DNA from: Streptomyces viridosporus
Lineage (GTDB): Bacteria; Actinomycetota; Actinomycetes; Streptomycetales; Streptomycetaceae
NCBI RefSeq assembly: GCF_002078235.1
Contig: NZ_MSGP01000045.1
Coordinates: 1-33,851, forward strand
Direction: 5' to 3'
DNA length: 33,851 nucleotides
The position numbers and the translations under genes are program-made. Every line of letters begins with the position of its first letter. Within the stretch, counting starts at the first letter, position 1. The notes beneath the pieces were generated by a model, which saw nothing but the letters and a program-made list of their open reading frames with translations, did no database searches and was not told the DNA's origin. Below are positions 1-8,169 of the stretch, in pieces.

Positions 1-142
1 CCCCGACACGGCCTCCGCCCCGACGCGGCCCCGGCCCCGACGCGGCCCCCGGCCGTACGGTCCGTCGCGGCGGACCCGACGCCTCGACTGTCGCGGCCGT
101 TACCGCCGGCTCGGCCCCACCAGCCCGTCGGCACCGCGGACA
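1..142. other. Intergenic, short GC-rich tandem repeats
   Basis: No gene is visible here. The first 60 bases repeat variants of a GCCCCGACGCGGCCCC unit about three times. The stretch lies downstream of the secreted-protein gene on the minus strand, so it could include that gene's 3' region, but I see no clean terminator hairpin. A gene cut off at the left edge cannot be excluded. Confidence 0.4.
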
Positions 143-919
143 TCACTTCACCACGACGTTGTCCCCGGACGACGTCGACGGCCCGGTGGTGGTGTTGCCG
201 TAGTACACCCAGCGCCACGTACCCGTCTTGGAGGCCTTCACGGTCGTCCTGAGATCGCCCGAGCCGTTCGCGTACACCTTCTTCACCGTGGTGTAGGAGG
301 TGGTGCCGGCAGGCTTGAACTGCAGGCTCACCAGGCGGCCTCCGTAGGAGGCGTACTTCCTGGTCTCCCAGTTGGCCCGGGTGACCTTTCCGGTCACGGT
401 GATGGTCTTGTTCTTGGACACCGGTTCGGGCGAGGCGTTGACGGTCAGGCGGGAGTTGCGCTTGACGTGGACCGTCAGACCCTCGTCGTCGGTGTCACCA
501 CCGCCGCCCTCGAAGTACACCTCGGCCCCGACCTTCCAGGCCCCGGCCTCGCTGTTGCGCATGTCCCACACGCTCGGGTCGAAGTACATCGTCTCGTTGA
601 AGTCGCAGACGCCCGGGCTCACCTTGATGCAGTCGCTCGTCTCGATGGCGTGCCACAGCCGGTCACCCGCACCACCGCGGTACAGGAACACCGCCGACCA
701 CTTCCACTGGTGAGTGGTCGCCATCCGGAAGGAGGCGGGCACCGCGACCTCCTCCGACACCCCGATCACGATCGGCTTGCCGCCGTTCACCTGGACACGG
801 GTGAACGAGACCCCGCCCTCGGCCGCCCCGGCCGGCACCGCGGCCACGGCCGTGAACACCGCCGCCGCACCACCGGCCACGACGACTCTCCAGACCTGCT
901 TCCCCACCTGATCCCCCAT
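143..919 (-). CDS. Secreted protein with C-terminal Ig-like domain
   Basis: This is a 258-residue protein of unknown function, predicted to be exported. The ATG at 919 follows an AGGGAG ribosome site by 8 bases, which fixes the start. Residues 1-33 form a signal peptide: a polar N-terminus with K and R, a hydrophobic Ala/Val-rich core, and a likely cut after AGA-A. Residues 35-150 have two cysteines in an SDC...GVCD segment that could form a disulfide. Residues 158-258 resemble the Ig-like or bacterial-adhesin fold common in Streptomyces secreted proteins (a KNKTITVTGKV strand, a VSLQFKPAG strand, then TTVKASKTGTWRW). It lies alone between the window edge and a transposase remnant. No catalytic motif is visible, so I assign no enzyme activity. 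The family call rests on pattern only. Confidence 0.8.
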   Translation of the reverse strand: MGDQVGKQVWRVVVAGGAAAVFTAVAAVPAGAAEGGVSFTRVQVNGGKPIVIGVSEEVAVPASFRMATTHQWKWSAVFLYRGGAGDRLWHAIETSDCIKVSPGVCDFNETMYFDPSVWDMRNSEAGAWKVGAEVYFEGGGGDTDDEGLTVHVKRNSRLTVNASPEPVSKNKTITVTGKVTRANWETRKYASYGGRLVSLQFKPAGTTSYTTVKKVYANGSGDLRTTVKASKTGTWRWVYYGNTTTGPSTSSGDNVVVK

Positions 920-1020
920 CTCCTTGTCTCCCTACGGAAAGGCACCGAAGGCTCATCCCTCCAGCGCCTTACAGACAGCCGGCATCTGCACGGGGTTGTA
1001 CGCCCGCGCATCACCATGGG

Positions 1021-1330
1021 GCATCAGACGATCAAGGTGATCGGCTCACTGCACCGCCGGCACCGGGCCGAGGAGTTCAGGAAGTTCCTGATCAAGCTGG
1101 ACCGGGAGGTCCCGCAGGGCCCGGGCGTGCATCCGGTGCTGGACGACTACGCCGCCCACAAGACCCCGGCCATCAGGACTTGGCTGCCGGTCCGTCCCCG
1201 CTTCCACCTGCACTTCACCCCACCGGATCGTCCTGGCTCGACCTGGTCGAGCGCCGGTTCGCCGAGCCGACCGACAAGCGGGTACGGCGCGGCGAGCATC
1301 GGTGCGCCGGTCCCGGGGCCCTCGGGCTCG
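1021..1330 (+). pseudogene. IS630-type transposase remnant, frameshifted
   Basis: The translated stretch reads VIGSLHRRHRAEEFRKFL, then VLDDYAAHKTPAIRTWL, then RFHLHFTP. These are hallmarks of the DDE catalytic core of IS630-family transposases. After HFTP the match jumps one frame to TGSSWLDLVERRFAEPTDK, the next conserved block. The jump sits at the run of four Cs at 1218-1221; five would restore the frame, so one base has been lost. Only the C-terminal half is present: no start region, no N-terminal helix-turn-helix and no flanking inverted repeats. The third conserved acidic region after AEPTDK also decays. It is a dead fragment left by an old insertion. Confidence 0.8.
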
Positions 1331-1373
1331 GGCGGCGGGAGGGCTCCTGTCGCGGGCGGGGGGAGCGGCGGGG

Positions 1374-2090
1374 TCAGTGGCTGTCGAGGCCGTCGACCAG
1401 GCGGTCGAGGAACCGGGTGAAGGTCGCTTCGGGGGTGAGGGGCCGCCCGGGTGAGGCGAGGGCCTCGGCGAGTTCGGGATGGCGGCCGTCCGCGGCGACG
1501 GCGGCGAGGTAGCGGGCCTCGGCCTCGGCCCGGGCGGAGGACCGCGAGGCCGGGGCCCGCGCGATCTCGTGCGCGACGTGCCCGGTCACGAACGCGGTGA
1601 GCTGGGCGAAGATCTCCAGCTTCGTCCCGCCGTCCAGTCCGGTGGGCCGCAGGACGGCGAGCGCGTGCTCCAGGAAGGCCAGGGCGCGGGGGCCGGGGGT
1701 GCGGTGGGTGGCCAGGGCCGCCGGCAACCAGGGGTGGCGCAGCATGTGGGCGCGCTGGAGGTGGGCGACGGCCTTCAGGTCGGCGCGCCAGTCGCCGGTG
1801 GGCGGGCCCGGGGGCGACAGTTCGCCGCTGACGTGGTCGACCATCAGCTCCAGCAGCGTCTCCTTGTCGGGGGCGTAGCTGTAGAGCGACATGACTCCGG
1901 CCCCGACCCGTGCCGCGACCCGCCGCATGGTGACCGCCTCCAGCCCCTCCGCGTCCGCCAGGGCGACGGCCGCCGCGGTGATCGCCTCCCGGCTGTAGGC
2001 GGGCCGGCGGCCCCTGCGGGGCCGGGGGTCGCCCAGCCAGAGCCGGTGCGGGTTGACGCCCGCGGTGCCGGGGCCTTCGTCGCCGGTCAC
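1374..2090 (-). CDS. TetR-family transcriptional regulator
   Basis: A predicted one-component repressor of 238 residues. I chose the GTG at 2090 because a GAGAGGAG ribosome site lies 10 bases upstream; longer in-frame starts would run through the divergent promoter and into the neighbouring gene. After a basic lead-in (RPRRGRRPAYSREAI), residues about 26-80 form the TetR DNA-binding domain, with the recognition-helix region VAARVGAGVMSLYSYAPDKETLLELM. The remainder is an all-helical ligand and dimer domain. It diverges from a CocE-type hydrolase gene across about 100 bases containing a 25-bp palindrome, the usual layout of a TetR repressor controlling itself and its neighbour. The ligand is not predictable from sequence. 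Confidence 0.85.
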   Translation of the reverse strand: MTGDEGPGTAGVNPHRLWLGDPRPRRGRRPAYSREAITAAAVALADAEGLEAVTMRRVAARVGAGVMSLYSYAPDKETLLELMVDHVSGELSPPGPPTGDWRADLKAVAHLQRAHMLRHPWLPAALATHRTPGPRALAFLEHALAVLRPTGLDGGTKLEIFAQLTAFVTGHVAHEIARAPASRSSARAEAEARYLAAVAADGRHPELAEALASPGRPLTPEATFTRFLDRLVDGLDSH

Positions 2091-2152
2091 GGTCTTCGCA
2101 CTCCTCTCGCCGCGCCCGCGGTGGCGCTCGACGGCGTCATCCAACCATCCTC

Positions 2153-2177
2153 CATTCCCGTACGCTGTACTGGAATG
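2153..2177. promoter_or_regulatory. 25-bp palindrome, probable TetR operator
   Basis: Outer arms CATTCC and GGAATG flank two GTAC blocks around a GCT centre. All 20 arm bases pair, with one mismatched position on each side and three central bases. It lies 16 bases before the hydrolase ATG and 62 bases before the TetR GTG, so binding there could block both promoters. Confidence 0.65.
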
Positions 2178-2193
2178 AGGAGGGGGACCCACG

Positions 2194-3879
2194 ATGACTT
2201 CACGCACGCACGACCCCGCACCGGCCCCCGCCTGGACGCCGCCGTCCGGGCGACCGCCCCTGGTCGCACGGCTGACGAGGGCGACCTGGCGCGGCCTCCC
2301 GGACAAGCGGTACGAGGCCGGGTGGGAGCCGGGGCTGGTGGTTCCGGCCGCCGACGGCAGTCCGCTGATCACCGACCACTACTTCCCGCGCGGGCGGGGC
2401 GACTTCCCCACCCTGCTGGTGCGCTCGCCCTACGGCCGGGGCCTGCCGTGGTCCCCCCAGTACGGCGTGCTCTTCGCCGAACAGGGCTTCCACGTGGTCC
2501 TGCAGAGCTGCCGCGGCACGGGCGGTTCGGGCGGCACGTTCGACCTGTGGCGCAACGAGACCGCCGACGGCCCGGCCACGGTGTCCTGGCTCCGGCGGCA
2601 GCCCTGGTTCGACGGAAACCTGGGGACGGTCGGCCCCAGCTACCTGGGCTACGCGCAGTGGGCCCTGGCCCTGGACCCGCCGCCCGAGTTGAAGGCGATG
2701 GTGGTGCAGGTGGGGCTGCACGACCCCTGGGCCCTGTTCCACGCACCGGGCACCCTCCGGCTGGAGAACGTCCTCGCCGTGGGCGCGGGCATGACGTACC
2801 AGCACCAAGGGGCGATGCCGCTCCTGAAGGCCACGCTGCGCCTGCGGCGCCGCCTGCGCGAAGCCACCACCGCGCGGCCGCTGCGCGGCGCGTACGCGCC
2901 CGCCCTCGGGGGCGAGGTGCCCTGGCTGGACGAGGCGACGGCCCACCCGGACCCCGAGGACGCGTACTGGCACGGCGCGTCGCTCGCGCGGGCGGCGGAG
3001 CGGGCGGCCGTCCCGACCGGACTGATCACCGGATGGCACGACGTCCTGGCCGACCAGACCTTCGAGCAGTACGAGCGGCTCCGCCGGGCCGGATGCGACA
3101 CCGCCCTGCTCGTCGGCCCCTGGACCCACACCTCCGCACTGCGGCAGGGGTGGCCCGAGGTGTTCGCCGAGAGCCTCGCCTGGCTGCGCGCCCACCTGTG
3201 CGCCGACCCCTCCGGCCGGCGCCCCACCCGGGTGCGCGTGCACATCGGCGGCGAGGACGCCTGGCGGGACCTCGACGACTGGCCGCCGGCCACGGCCGGC
3301 ACCCCGTGGTTCCCCACCCCGGACGGGCACCTCACCCGGCAGGCCCCCACGGACTCCGACCCCCTGACGTCGTTCCGCTACGACCCGGCCGACCCCACGC
3401 CGTCCCTCGGCGGCCCCCTGCTCTCCGGCACCGCCGGTCCGCGCGACAACGGCACCCTGGAGGCCCGGGACGACGTCCTGACGTTCACCGGACCCCCGCT
3501 GACCGAACCCGTGGACGTCCTCGGCCCGGTCTCGGCGCGGCTGACCGTCTCCGCGGACACCGGCCACGCCGACCTCTTCACCCGTCTGTGCGATGTCGAC
3601 GCGACCGGACGATCCGTCAACGTCTGCGACGGGCTGGGCCGTCTCGGCACGGGCGAGCGGACGCCCTCGCACCTCACCGTGCCGATGAGCTCCACGGCCC
3701 ACCGCTTCGCCGCCGGACACCGCATCCGCTGGCAGATCAGCGGGGGCGCCCACCCGCGCTACGCCCGCAGCCCCGGCACGGGGGAGCCGTCGGCCGACGC
3801 CACCGCCTTCACCCCGGTGCGCATCACGCTCCACACGGACTCGGCGCTGGTGCTGCCCCACGCTCCCGGCCCCGCCTGA
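2194..3879 (+). CDS. CocE/NonD family serine hydrolase (X-Pro peptidase S15 type)
   Basis: A 561-residue alpha/beta hydrolase of the CocE/NonD family, whose members include cocaine esterase, glutaryl-acylase-like enzymes and X-prolyl dipeptidyl peptidases. They cleave esters, amides or N-terminal dipeptides. The catalytic triad is visible: Ser149 in GPSYLGY, Asp283 in GWHDVLADQ and His312 in GPWTH. An oxyanion-type segment, SPYGRG, lies near residue 79. From about residue 390 a jelly-roll domain follows (PVDVLGPVSARLTVSADTGHADLFTRL), as in CocE. There is no signal peptide, so it is probably cytoplasmic. The ATG at 2194 has an AGGAGGGGG ribosome site. It is probably controlled by the divergent TetR gene. 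Its 3' end converges on a phosphatase gene 14 bases away. The substrate is unknown. Confidence 0.9.
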   Translation: MTSRTHDPAPAPAWTPPSGRPPLVARLTRATWRGLPDKRYEAGWEPGLVVPAADGSPLITDHYFPRGRGDFPTLLVRSPYGRGLPWSPQYGVLFAEQGFHVVLQSCRGTGGSGGTFDLWRNETADGPATVSWLRRQPWFDGNLGTVGPSYLGYAQWALALDPPPELKAMVVQVGLHDPWALFHAPGTLRLENVLAVGAGMTYQHQGAMPLLKATLRLRRRLREATTARPLRGAYAPALGGEVPWLDEATAHPDPEDAYWHGASLARAAERAAVPTGLITGWHDVLADQTFEQYERLRRAGCDTALLVGPWTHTSALRQGWPEVFAESLAWLRAHLCADPSGRRPTRVRVHIGGEDAWRDLDDWPPATAGTPWFPTPDGHLTRQAPTDSDPLTSFRYDPADPTPSLGGPLLSGTAGPRDNGTLEARDDVLTFTGPPLTEPVDVLGPVSARLTVSADTGHADLFTRLCDVDATGRSVNVCDGLGRLGTGERTPSHLTVPMSSTAHRFAAGHRIRWQISGGAHPRYARSPGTGEPSADATAFTPVRITLHTDSALVLPHAPGPA

Positions 3880-3897
3880 ACCGGCGGCCCCGTTCAG
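3876..3897. terminator. Short hairpin spanning two convergent stop codons
   Basis: CTGAAC at 3876-3881 pairs with GTTCAG at 3892-3897 around a 10-base loop. The hydrolase TGA lies in the left arm and the phosphatase stop in the right arm. The 6-bp stem is short and has no T tract, so termination is only a suggestion. Confidence 0.3.
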
Positions 3898-5261
3898 CCC
3901 TCCTTCCCCGTCGCGGCGAAGAGCCGGGCGGGGCCGGGGCCGAGGGGGACGCGGAGGGCGAGGACGGCCATGTCGTCGTGGCCGTCGCCGGGGTGGTGGT
4001 CGGCCAGTGCCTGCGCGAATTCCTGCAGGGGCCGTGCGACATGGGCGGCGGCGAGACCGGCGAGCGCGGTCAGGCCCTCGTCGAGGGAGCGGGCGGGGTG
4101 CTCGACGAGCCCGTCGGTGAAGAAGACCAGGGTGGATCCCGCGGGCAGGGGGCGGCGGTGGTCGGGCCGTCGCTCGCCGGTGTTCACCCCGAGCGGCAGG
4201 CCCGGTTCGGCCTCCAGGTACCTCGTCTCCGGGCCGGGGCCGACCAGCAGGGGCGGGAAGTGCCCGGCGGTGCTCCAGTGCAGCGCCCACCCGGACTCCC
4301 CGGGTTCGATGCGCGCCAGGCAGGCCGTGGTGACCGGGATGCCCGCGGTGACGTGCAGGGTGCGGTCCAGCTGGGTGAGGACCTCGCTGGGCGGGGTGCC
4401 GCGGTCGTAGAGCAGCGCGCGGAGCATGCTGTGGGTCCGGGCCATGGCGGCGGCCGCGTGCAGGTCGTGGCCGCCGACGTCGCCGATCACGACGCCGACC
4501 GCGTCGTCGGGCAGCACGAGGGCGTCGTACCAGTCCCCGCCGAGCCGGTTGGGCTCGGCGGCGGGCCGGTAGACGGCGGCGGCGGTGAAGGGGCGCAGGT
4601 CGGGCAGCGTGGGCAGCAGCAGCCGCTGGAAGGTCTCGGCACTGTCGCGGACCCGACCGAACAGGCGGGCGTTCTCGATCGCGATGCCGGCGGCGCCGGC
4701 GAGGGCGACGAGGATGTCCTCGTCGTCCCGGTCGAAGGGCTGCCCGTCGCGGCGTTCGGACAGGTAGAGGTCCCCGTAGATCTTGCCGCGGACGCTGATG
4801 GCGACCCCCAGCAGGGTGCGCATGTGCGGATGGCCGGGCGGGAACCCGACCGAGGCGGGATGGGAGGGGATGTCGTCGACGCGCAGCGGCTCGGGGTCGC
4901 GGATCAGGAGTCCGAGCACGCCGCGGCCGTGGGGGAACGCCACCCCGGCCAGGTCGGCGCGTTCGTCCTCGCTCAGCCCCGCCGTGATGAGGTCCTCGAG
5001 GTGCTCACCGGACTCGTGCAGCACGCCCAGGGCTCCGTAGCGGGCGCCGACCAGTTCCGTGGCGGTGCTGACGACGCGCCGCAGCACCGCCGGCAGATCC
5101 AGTTCCCTGCTGATGGCCAGCACCGCGCCCAGCAGACCCTGCAGCCGGTCCCTGGCATCGGTCAGAGCCTGCAACCGCGCGCCGATCCGGTCCAGCTCGG
5201 TGTTCAGACGCAGCCCGGGGTCGGGAGGCCACGGCTGCTCGGGCCGGCCCTCGCCGCTCAC
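3894..5261 (-). CDS. GAF-domain SpoIIE-type PP2C phosphatase
   Basis: A predicted sensor phosphatase that removes phosphate from Ser/Thr of a partner protein, as SpoIIE and RsbU do on anti-sigma-factor antagonists. The GTG at 5261 follows AGGGG by 8 bases and gives 455 residues; a GTG at 5315 is in frame but lacks a ribosome site. After a short coiled-coil-like stretch (LRLNTELDRIGARLQALTDARDRLQGLL), residues about 40-195 form a GAF domain (ILDDIP-type core, RTLLGVAISVRGKIYGDLYLSER). Residues about 215-440 form the PP2C/SpoIIE domain, with its metal-binding motifs intact: GGDWYDA, IGDVGGHD, FTDGLVE and GHDDMAVL. There is no membrane segment. A second SpoIIE-type phosphatase lies downstream on the same strand of the chromosome map, about 0.8 kb away. 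What the GAF domain senses is unknown. Confidence 0.9.
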   Translation of the reverse strand: MSGEGRPEQPWPPDPGLRLNTELDRIGARLQALTDARDRLQGLLGAVLAISRELDLPAVLRRVVSTATELVGARYGALGVLHESGEHLEDLITAGLSEDERADLAGVAFPHGRGVLGLLIRDPEPLRVDDIPSHPASVGFPPGHPHMRTLLGVAISVRGKIYGDLYLSERRDGQPFDRDDEDILVALAGAAGIAIENARLFGRVRDSAETFQRLLLPTLPDLRPFTAAAVYRPAAEPNRLGGDWYDALVLPDDAVGVVIGDVGGHDLHAAAAMARTHSMLRALLYDRGTPPSEVLTQLDRTLHVTAGIPVTTACLARIEPGESGWALHWSTAGHFPPLLVGPGPETRYLEAEPGLPLGVNTGERRPDHRRPLPAGSTLVFFTDGLVEHPARSLDEGLTALAGLAAAHVARPLQEFAQALADHHPGDGHDDMAVLALRVPLGPGPARLFAATGKEG

Positions 5262-5441
5262 CGCGCACACCCCTGACGCCGGGGTGCGGCGGAGGCCGTG
5301 TCCCGTGCGCCGCACCGGGCGCCGGGGACCACGGCGGCGGCCGTCGCCCGCGCCGGGACCGCCGGACCCACCCGGCGGTCACGACGGATCCGCTCATCCA
5401 GCCACTCACACGGTCGGTACACCCGGCCTCCCGACACGACC

Positions 5442-5459
5442 GTGATCGAACAGGATCAC
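5442..5459. promoter_or_regulatory. Inverted repeat upstream of GAF phosphatase gene
   Basis: GTGATC and GATCAC are perfect 6-bp arms around GAACAG. The site lies about 180 bases upstream of the GTG at 5261. GAACAG recurs twice nearby, at about 5479 and 5532. It may be an operator; no adjacent regulator gene points to the factor. Confidence 0.3.
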
Positions 5460-5840
5460 AGCGTGACACGGCGAACAGTTCCCTCCGGTCATTACTTCGA
5501 ATTATCACCCGGAAAGGGGCATATCCGGCTTGAACAGAAGCGAGCGGCTCTTTCCGGCCCGGTGGGGCGTGGCCGCGGGGGCCACCGGTGTGGGCGAGGG
5601 CGGCGGGGGCCCGGCAGCCGACGGTCGCCGGGGCCTCCCGGGGACGACCAGGATCACCATGACGCCGGCGGGCACGCGGGTGCTGAGATACCGCACGGTG
5701 GCGCCGGTCCGCCTCGGACCGTCGCGGCCGGCTGTCCCGGCTCGAGTGAGAACGGCGGCCGGTGCCGGCCGGGCGGGGCCCGGGGCGCATCGACGCCCCC
5801 GAGCCCCCGACCAAACCCAAGCGTCCTCACTGTGCCCCGG

Positions 5841-5931
5841 CGGCCTGACGGCCCTTTCCGGCACATGACGAGGGCCGGGGCCCGAAAGCCCCGCTCGAAC
5901 GCCGCGAAAACCCGGCTCAGGGCCACACCAG
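5841..5931. repeat. Orphan copy of a terminator-containing repeat
   Basis: This stretch matches about 10329-10420 nearly base for base from CGGCACATGACGAGGG through GGGCCACACCAG, with a few substitutions and single-base gaps. In the other copy it covers the last 14 coding bases and the terminator of a minus-strand gene. Here no such gene adjoins it. The GGGGC-CCGAAA-GCCCC hairpin core at 5877-5892 survives, but the outer stem is imperfect. Confidence 0.6.
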
Positions 5932-5933
5932 CC

Positions 5934-6032
5934 GCCCGCGCCGCGATGGCCCAGGCGGTCCGGGCGGACAACACCAGCCAGGCGGAACAGATCCTCGTCG
6001 AGACCGGGAGCGGGCGCGGTTCGTCGGACTGA
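5934..6032 (+). pseudogene. Coding-like C-terminal fragment of an unrecognised gene
   Basis: The frame ending at the TGA at 6032 has strong third-position G/C bias and reads AARAAMAQAVRADNT, then SQAEQILVETGSG, like the helical end of a real protein. Upstream, the same frame runs into the orphan repeat at 5841-5931 and then into non-coding-looking sequence. No ribosome site or start is clear; an ATG at 5946 would give a peptide of 28 residues. I cannot name the family. It is either a truncated remnant joined to the repeat or a very small gene. Confidence 0.3.
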
Positions 6033-6085
6033 CGGGCCGTCGCTGGGCGGGTCCGGCGGAACGGTGCCGGACGGCAGGGGGGAGG

Positions 6086-7279
6086 TCAGCCGCGCCACTC
6101 CACCATGAGCAGCGTCGCGTCATCGCTGGTCTGTCCGCCCCGCGCCCGCTTGAGCGTGTGGGACAGGGAACGCGTCACCGCCCGGATGCCGCGGCCGGTC
6201 CTCTCCAGATGGTTCACACAGTCGATCAGCTTGTCCTCCCCGAACTCCTCCCCACCGCTCTTGTGCTCCTCGACCAGTCCGTCGGTGAAGCAGAGGACGC
6301 GGTCCCCGCGCACCAGCCCCAGCTCGCTGATCCGAGGCACCGAACCCCCCAGGCCGACGGGGAGGGTCGTCGGGGCGACCAGGCGCTGCGCGACGCGGTG
6401 GTCGCGGACGAGGATCGGTGACGGGTGCCCGGCGTTGACCCACTGCAACCGCCCCGTCGTCGTGTCCAGCTGCATCATCTGCGCGGTGACGAAGTGCTCG
6501 GGACCGAACTGCTCGGCCACGGCGCGGTCCATGAAGTCGTAGATCTCCGACAGCCCGATGCCGAGGCGGCGGGCGTGACGGTAGGCGCCGATGGCCACGG
6601 TGGCCATCGTGGCCGCGTCCAGTCCGTGGCCCATCGCGTCGATCATGACCACATGGAGGACGTCGCCGTTGAGCGCGTAGTCGAAGCTGTCGCCGGCCAC
6701 GTCGTAGGCGGGTTCCAGGACACCGGCCACGGCCACCCGCGGCATGATCATCGCCAAGGGCGGCAGCAGGGACCACTGGATCTCCGCGGCGACGCTCATC
6801 GACTCACCACGCCGGACGCCGAAGAACAGGTCGGAGTAGCCGTGCTTGGTCACCAGCAGGTCGGCCACCAGGCCGGAGATCCTGTGCAGCAGGCGACGGT
6901 CGTCGTCGTCGACGCTGTCCAGCGTCACCGCCATGACCCCCACCTGGTCACCGCCGTCCAGCAGGGGCAGATGGACCCGGACGCCGTTCTCCTGGGGCAG
7001 CTCGACGGGGACGGCGTCGAGAAAGCAGCGGCCCGCCTCGGAATCGTCGATCACCTCTGGTTCCCCGCCCGTGAGGCCCTCACCGGGCAGGGGCACGAGC
7101 AGCAGCTGCCCGTAGTCCTGCAGCAGCACCTGCGGCCGGCGGCCCCCCAACCGCTCCACCACATCGGCGACCAACGGCCCGATCAAATGGGGCGGCAGCT
7201 CGTGCGCGCGATCGAGAACCGCGCCCAGCAGCGCCTCCCCGAGGCTTTCGGAACGGTCCGCGCGCCGCCCGTGCGTCAC
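6086..7279 (-). CDS. SpoIIE-type PP2C serine/threonine phosphatase
   Basis: A predicted soluble PP2C-type phosphatase, probably acting on a phosphorylated STAS or similar regulatory partner. I chose the GTG at 7279, giving 397 residues that begin THGRRADRSESLGEALL; the frame is open to 7396, but that extension has no ribosome site and low-quality sequence. Residues about 10-160 form a degenerate GAF-like sensor region (VLLQDYGQLLLVPLPGEGL...VGVMAVTLDSVDDDDRRLL). The phosphatase domain runs from about residue 185 to the end. It has the subfamily variant AGDSFDYAL in place of GGDWYD, then MIDAMGHGLDAA, NAGHPSP, CFTDGLVEE and TSDDATLL. The acidic metal ligands are present, so it is probably active. 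It lies 141 bases downstream of a DUF5994 gene on the same strand and may be co-transcribed. Confidence 0.88.
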   Translation of the reverse strand: MTHGRRADRSESLGEALLGAVLDRAHELPPHLIGPLVADVVERLGGRRPQVLLQDYGQLLLVPLPGEGLTGGEPEVIDDSEAGRCFLDAVPVELPQENGVRVHLPLLDGGDQVGVMAVTLDSVDDDDRRLLHRISGLVADLLVTKHGYSDLFFGVRRGESMSVAAEIQWSLLPPLAMIMPRVAVAGVLEPAYDVAGDSFDYALNGDVLHVVMIDAMGHGLDAATMATVAIGAYRHARRLGIGLSEIYDFMDRAVAEQFGPEHFVTAQMMQLDTTTGRLQWVNAGHPSPILVRDHRVAQRLVAPTTLPVGLGGSVPRISELGLVRGDRVLCFTDGLVEEHKSGGEEFGEDKLIDCVNHLERTGRGIRAVTRSLSHTLKRARGGQTSDDATLLMVEWRG

Positions 7280-7420
7280 CGCCTCACCCGCCGTACTCCG
7301 CACGTAGCGGTGGCGGTGGGAGGGGACGACGAAGAGACAGCTCGTGCCATGGGCTCCAACCGGGAACGTCGACGACCGGAGCGACCGGCCGGTCACCTGG
7401 GCCCGACGGACGTCAGGCCC

Positions 7421-7936
7421 TCACCTGGGTCCGGGACCTCCCTCCGACTCCCCTGCGGCCTCTGCGCCGAGCTCGTTCTCGGCGAGTGCCAGGATGCGTG
7501 GAGCCGACAACGGGTTCTCGGGGTCGGCGGCGGCGGTCAGCAGCCGGGCGGCCGCTCCGGCCGGCTCGTCGGGTGGGATCACCAGCAACTCCCAGCGACC
7601 CACCGTGCCGCAGTCCACGGTAATGGCGTGCGCCTCGGCGGCGAGGTCGGTCCGGACCACCTCGATCACGTGGTCGGGCGCCATCACCGTCCGCGGGACA
7701 TCGGGCCAGGACGCGGTGTCCACGGTGACCCGGGTGACCGTGCCGACGGCCGGATCCAATGAGCCGACGAGTGCGGGCAACTCCAGTTCCAGCGCGTTGC
7801 AGCGAGGCCACCAGGCTCCGTCCAACGGGCCGTGGCTGACGCCCGGCGTGAGGCGCAACCGGGGCAGGGGCATCCGATAGGTGTCGGCGTCACCGGATGA
7901 CGCGGCTTCGTCGGGCCTTGTGATGGCATCCGTCAT
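7421..7936 (-). CDS. DUF5994 family protein (copy 1)
   Basis: A small cytoplasmic protein of 171 residues from the actinobacterial DUF5994 family, function unknown. The ATG at 7936 has a strong GGGAGGGG ribosome site 5 bases upstream. The family signature LDGAWWPR is at residues 38-45, followed by a helix-like ELELPALVGSL. Near residue 125 comes GRWELLVIPP, and then the Ala-rich AGAAARLLTAAAD. The N-terminal 20 residues and the Gly/Glu-rich tail look disordered. There are no membrane segments and no catalytic motif. It lies upstream of the SpoIIE phosphatase gene and downstream of the STAS-GNAT gene, all on the minus strand. A second family member lies at 9883-10296 on the plus strand. Confidence 0.85.
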   Translation of the reverse strand: MTDAITRPDEAASSGDADTYRMPLPRLRLTPGVSHGPLDGAWWPRCNALELELPALVGSLDPAVGTVTRVTVDTASWPDVPRTVMAPDHVIEVVRTDLAAEAHAITVDCGTVGRWELLVIPPDEPAGAAARLLTAAADPENPLSAPRILALAENELGAEAAGESEGGPGPR

Positions 7937-8169
7937 GCGATCCCCTCCCGGACGGCCTGCGGCTGTCCGCGTCTGTCACTCGCCGGGGCGGTACCGCCGG
8001 GGGACGGGGGCCCGAAATGCTCCCGGTACGTGCCAGGCTACTCCCGGCCCTGACGGACGGCGCGGCGCGCAGTCGCCGCGCGGACACAGGTTCGTACGGC
8101 GGACGACAGGCTGCGACGTGACCGCCTCGAAGCGGCAGGGCCGCCGGCTCGTCGCCCCCCACTGCTTGA

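Larger units (their letters stand above)
5262..6085. other. Large gap between two phosphatase genes
   Basis: About 820 bases without a convincing complete gene. It includes an AT-richer segment at about 5440-5540 that is a likely promoter region for the upstream-reading GAF phosphatase; on the minus strand it reads GATAAT near 5500. An inverted repeat GTGATC-GAACAG-GATCAC lies at 5442-5459. A terminator-like repeat sits at about 5841-5931 and a coding-like tail at 5934-6032, both listed separately. Open frames across 5298-6098 on both strands have no domain, no ribosome site and poor codon bias, so I do not call them. Confidence 0.4.

Noticed and set aside
2200..4290. A 696-codon open frame on the minus strand
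   Set aside because: It is the antisense shadow of the CocE-type hydrolase, with no domain or ribosome site.
1479..5276. A 1265-codon open frame on the plus strand
   Set aside because: It runs antisense to the TetR and phosphatase genes and out of frame through the hydrolase gene. It has no domains and is Arg/Gly/Pro-rich, a typical artefact of high GC.
5298..6032. A 244-codon plus-strand gene
   Set aside because: Only its last third looks coding. The rest overlaps the phosphatase 5' region and promoter and lacks a ribosome site, so only the tail is reported.
6425..7762. A 445-codon plus-strand frame
   Set aside because: It is antisense to the SpoIIE-type phosphatase and DUF5994 genes and has no recognisable domain.
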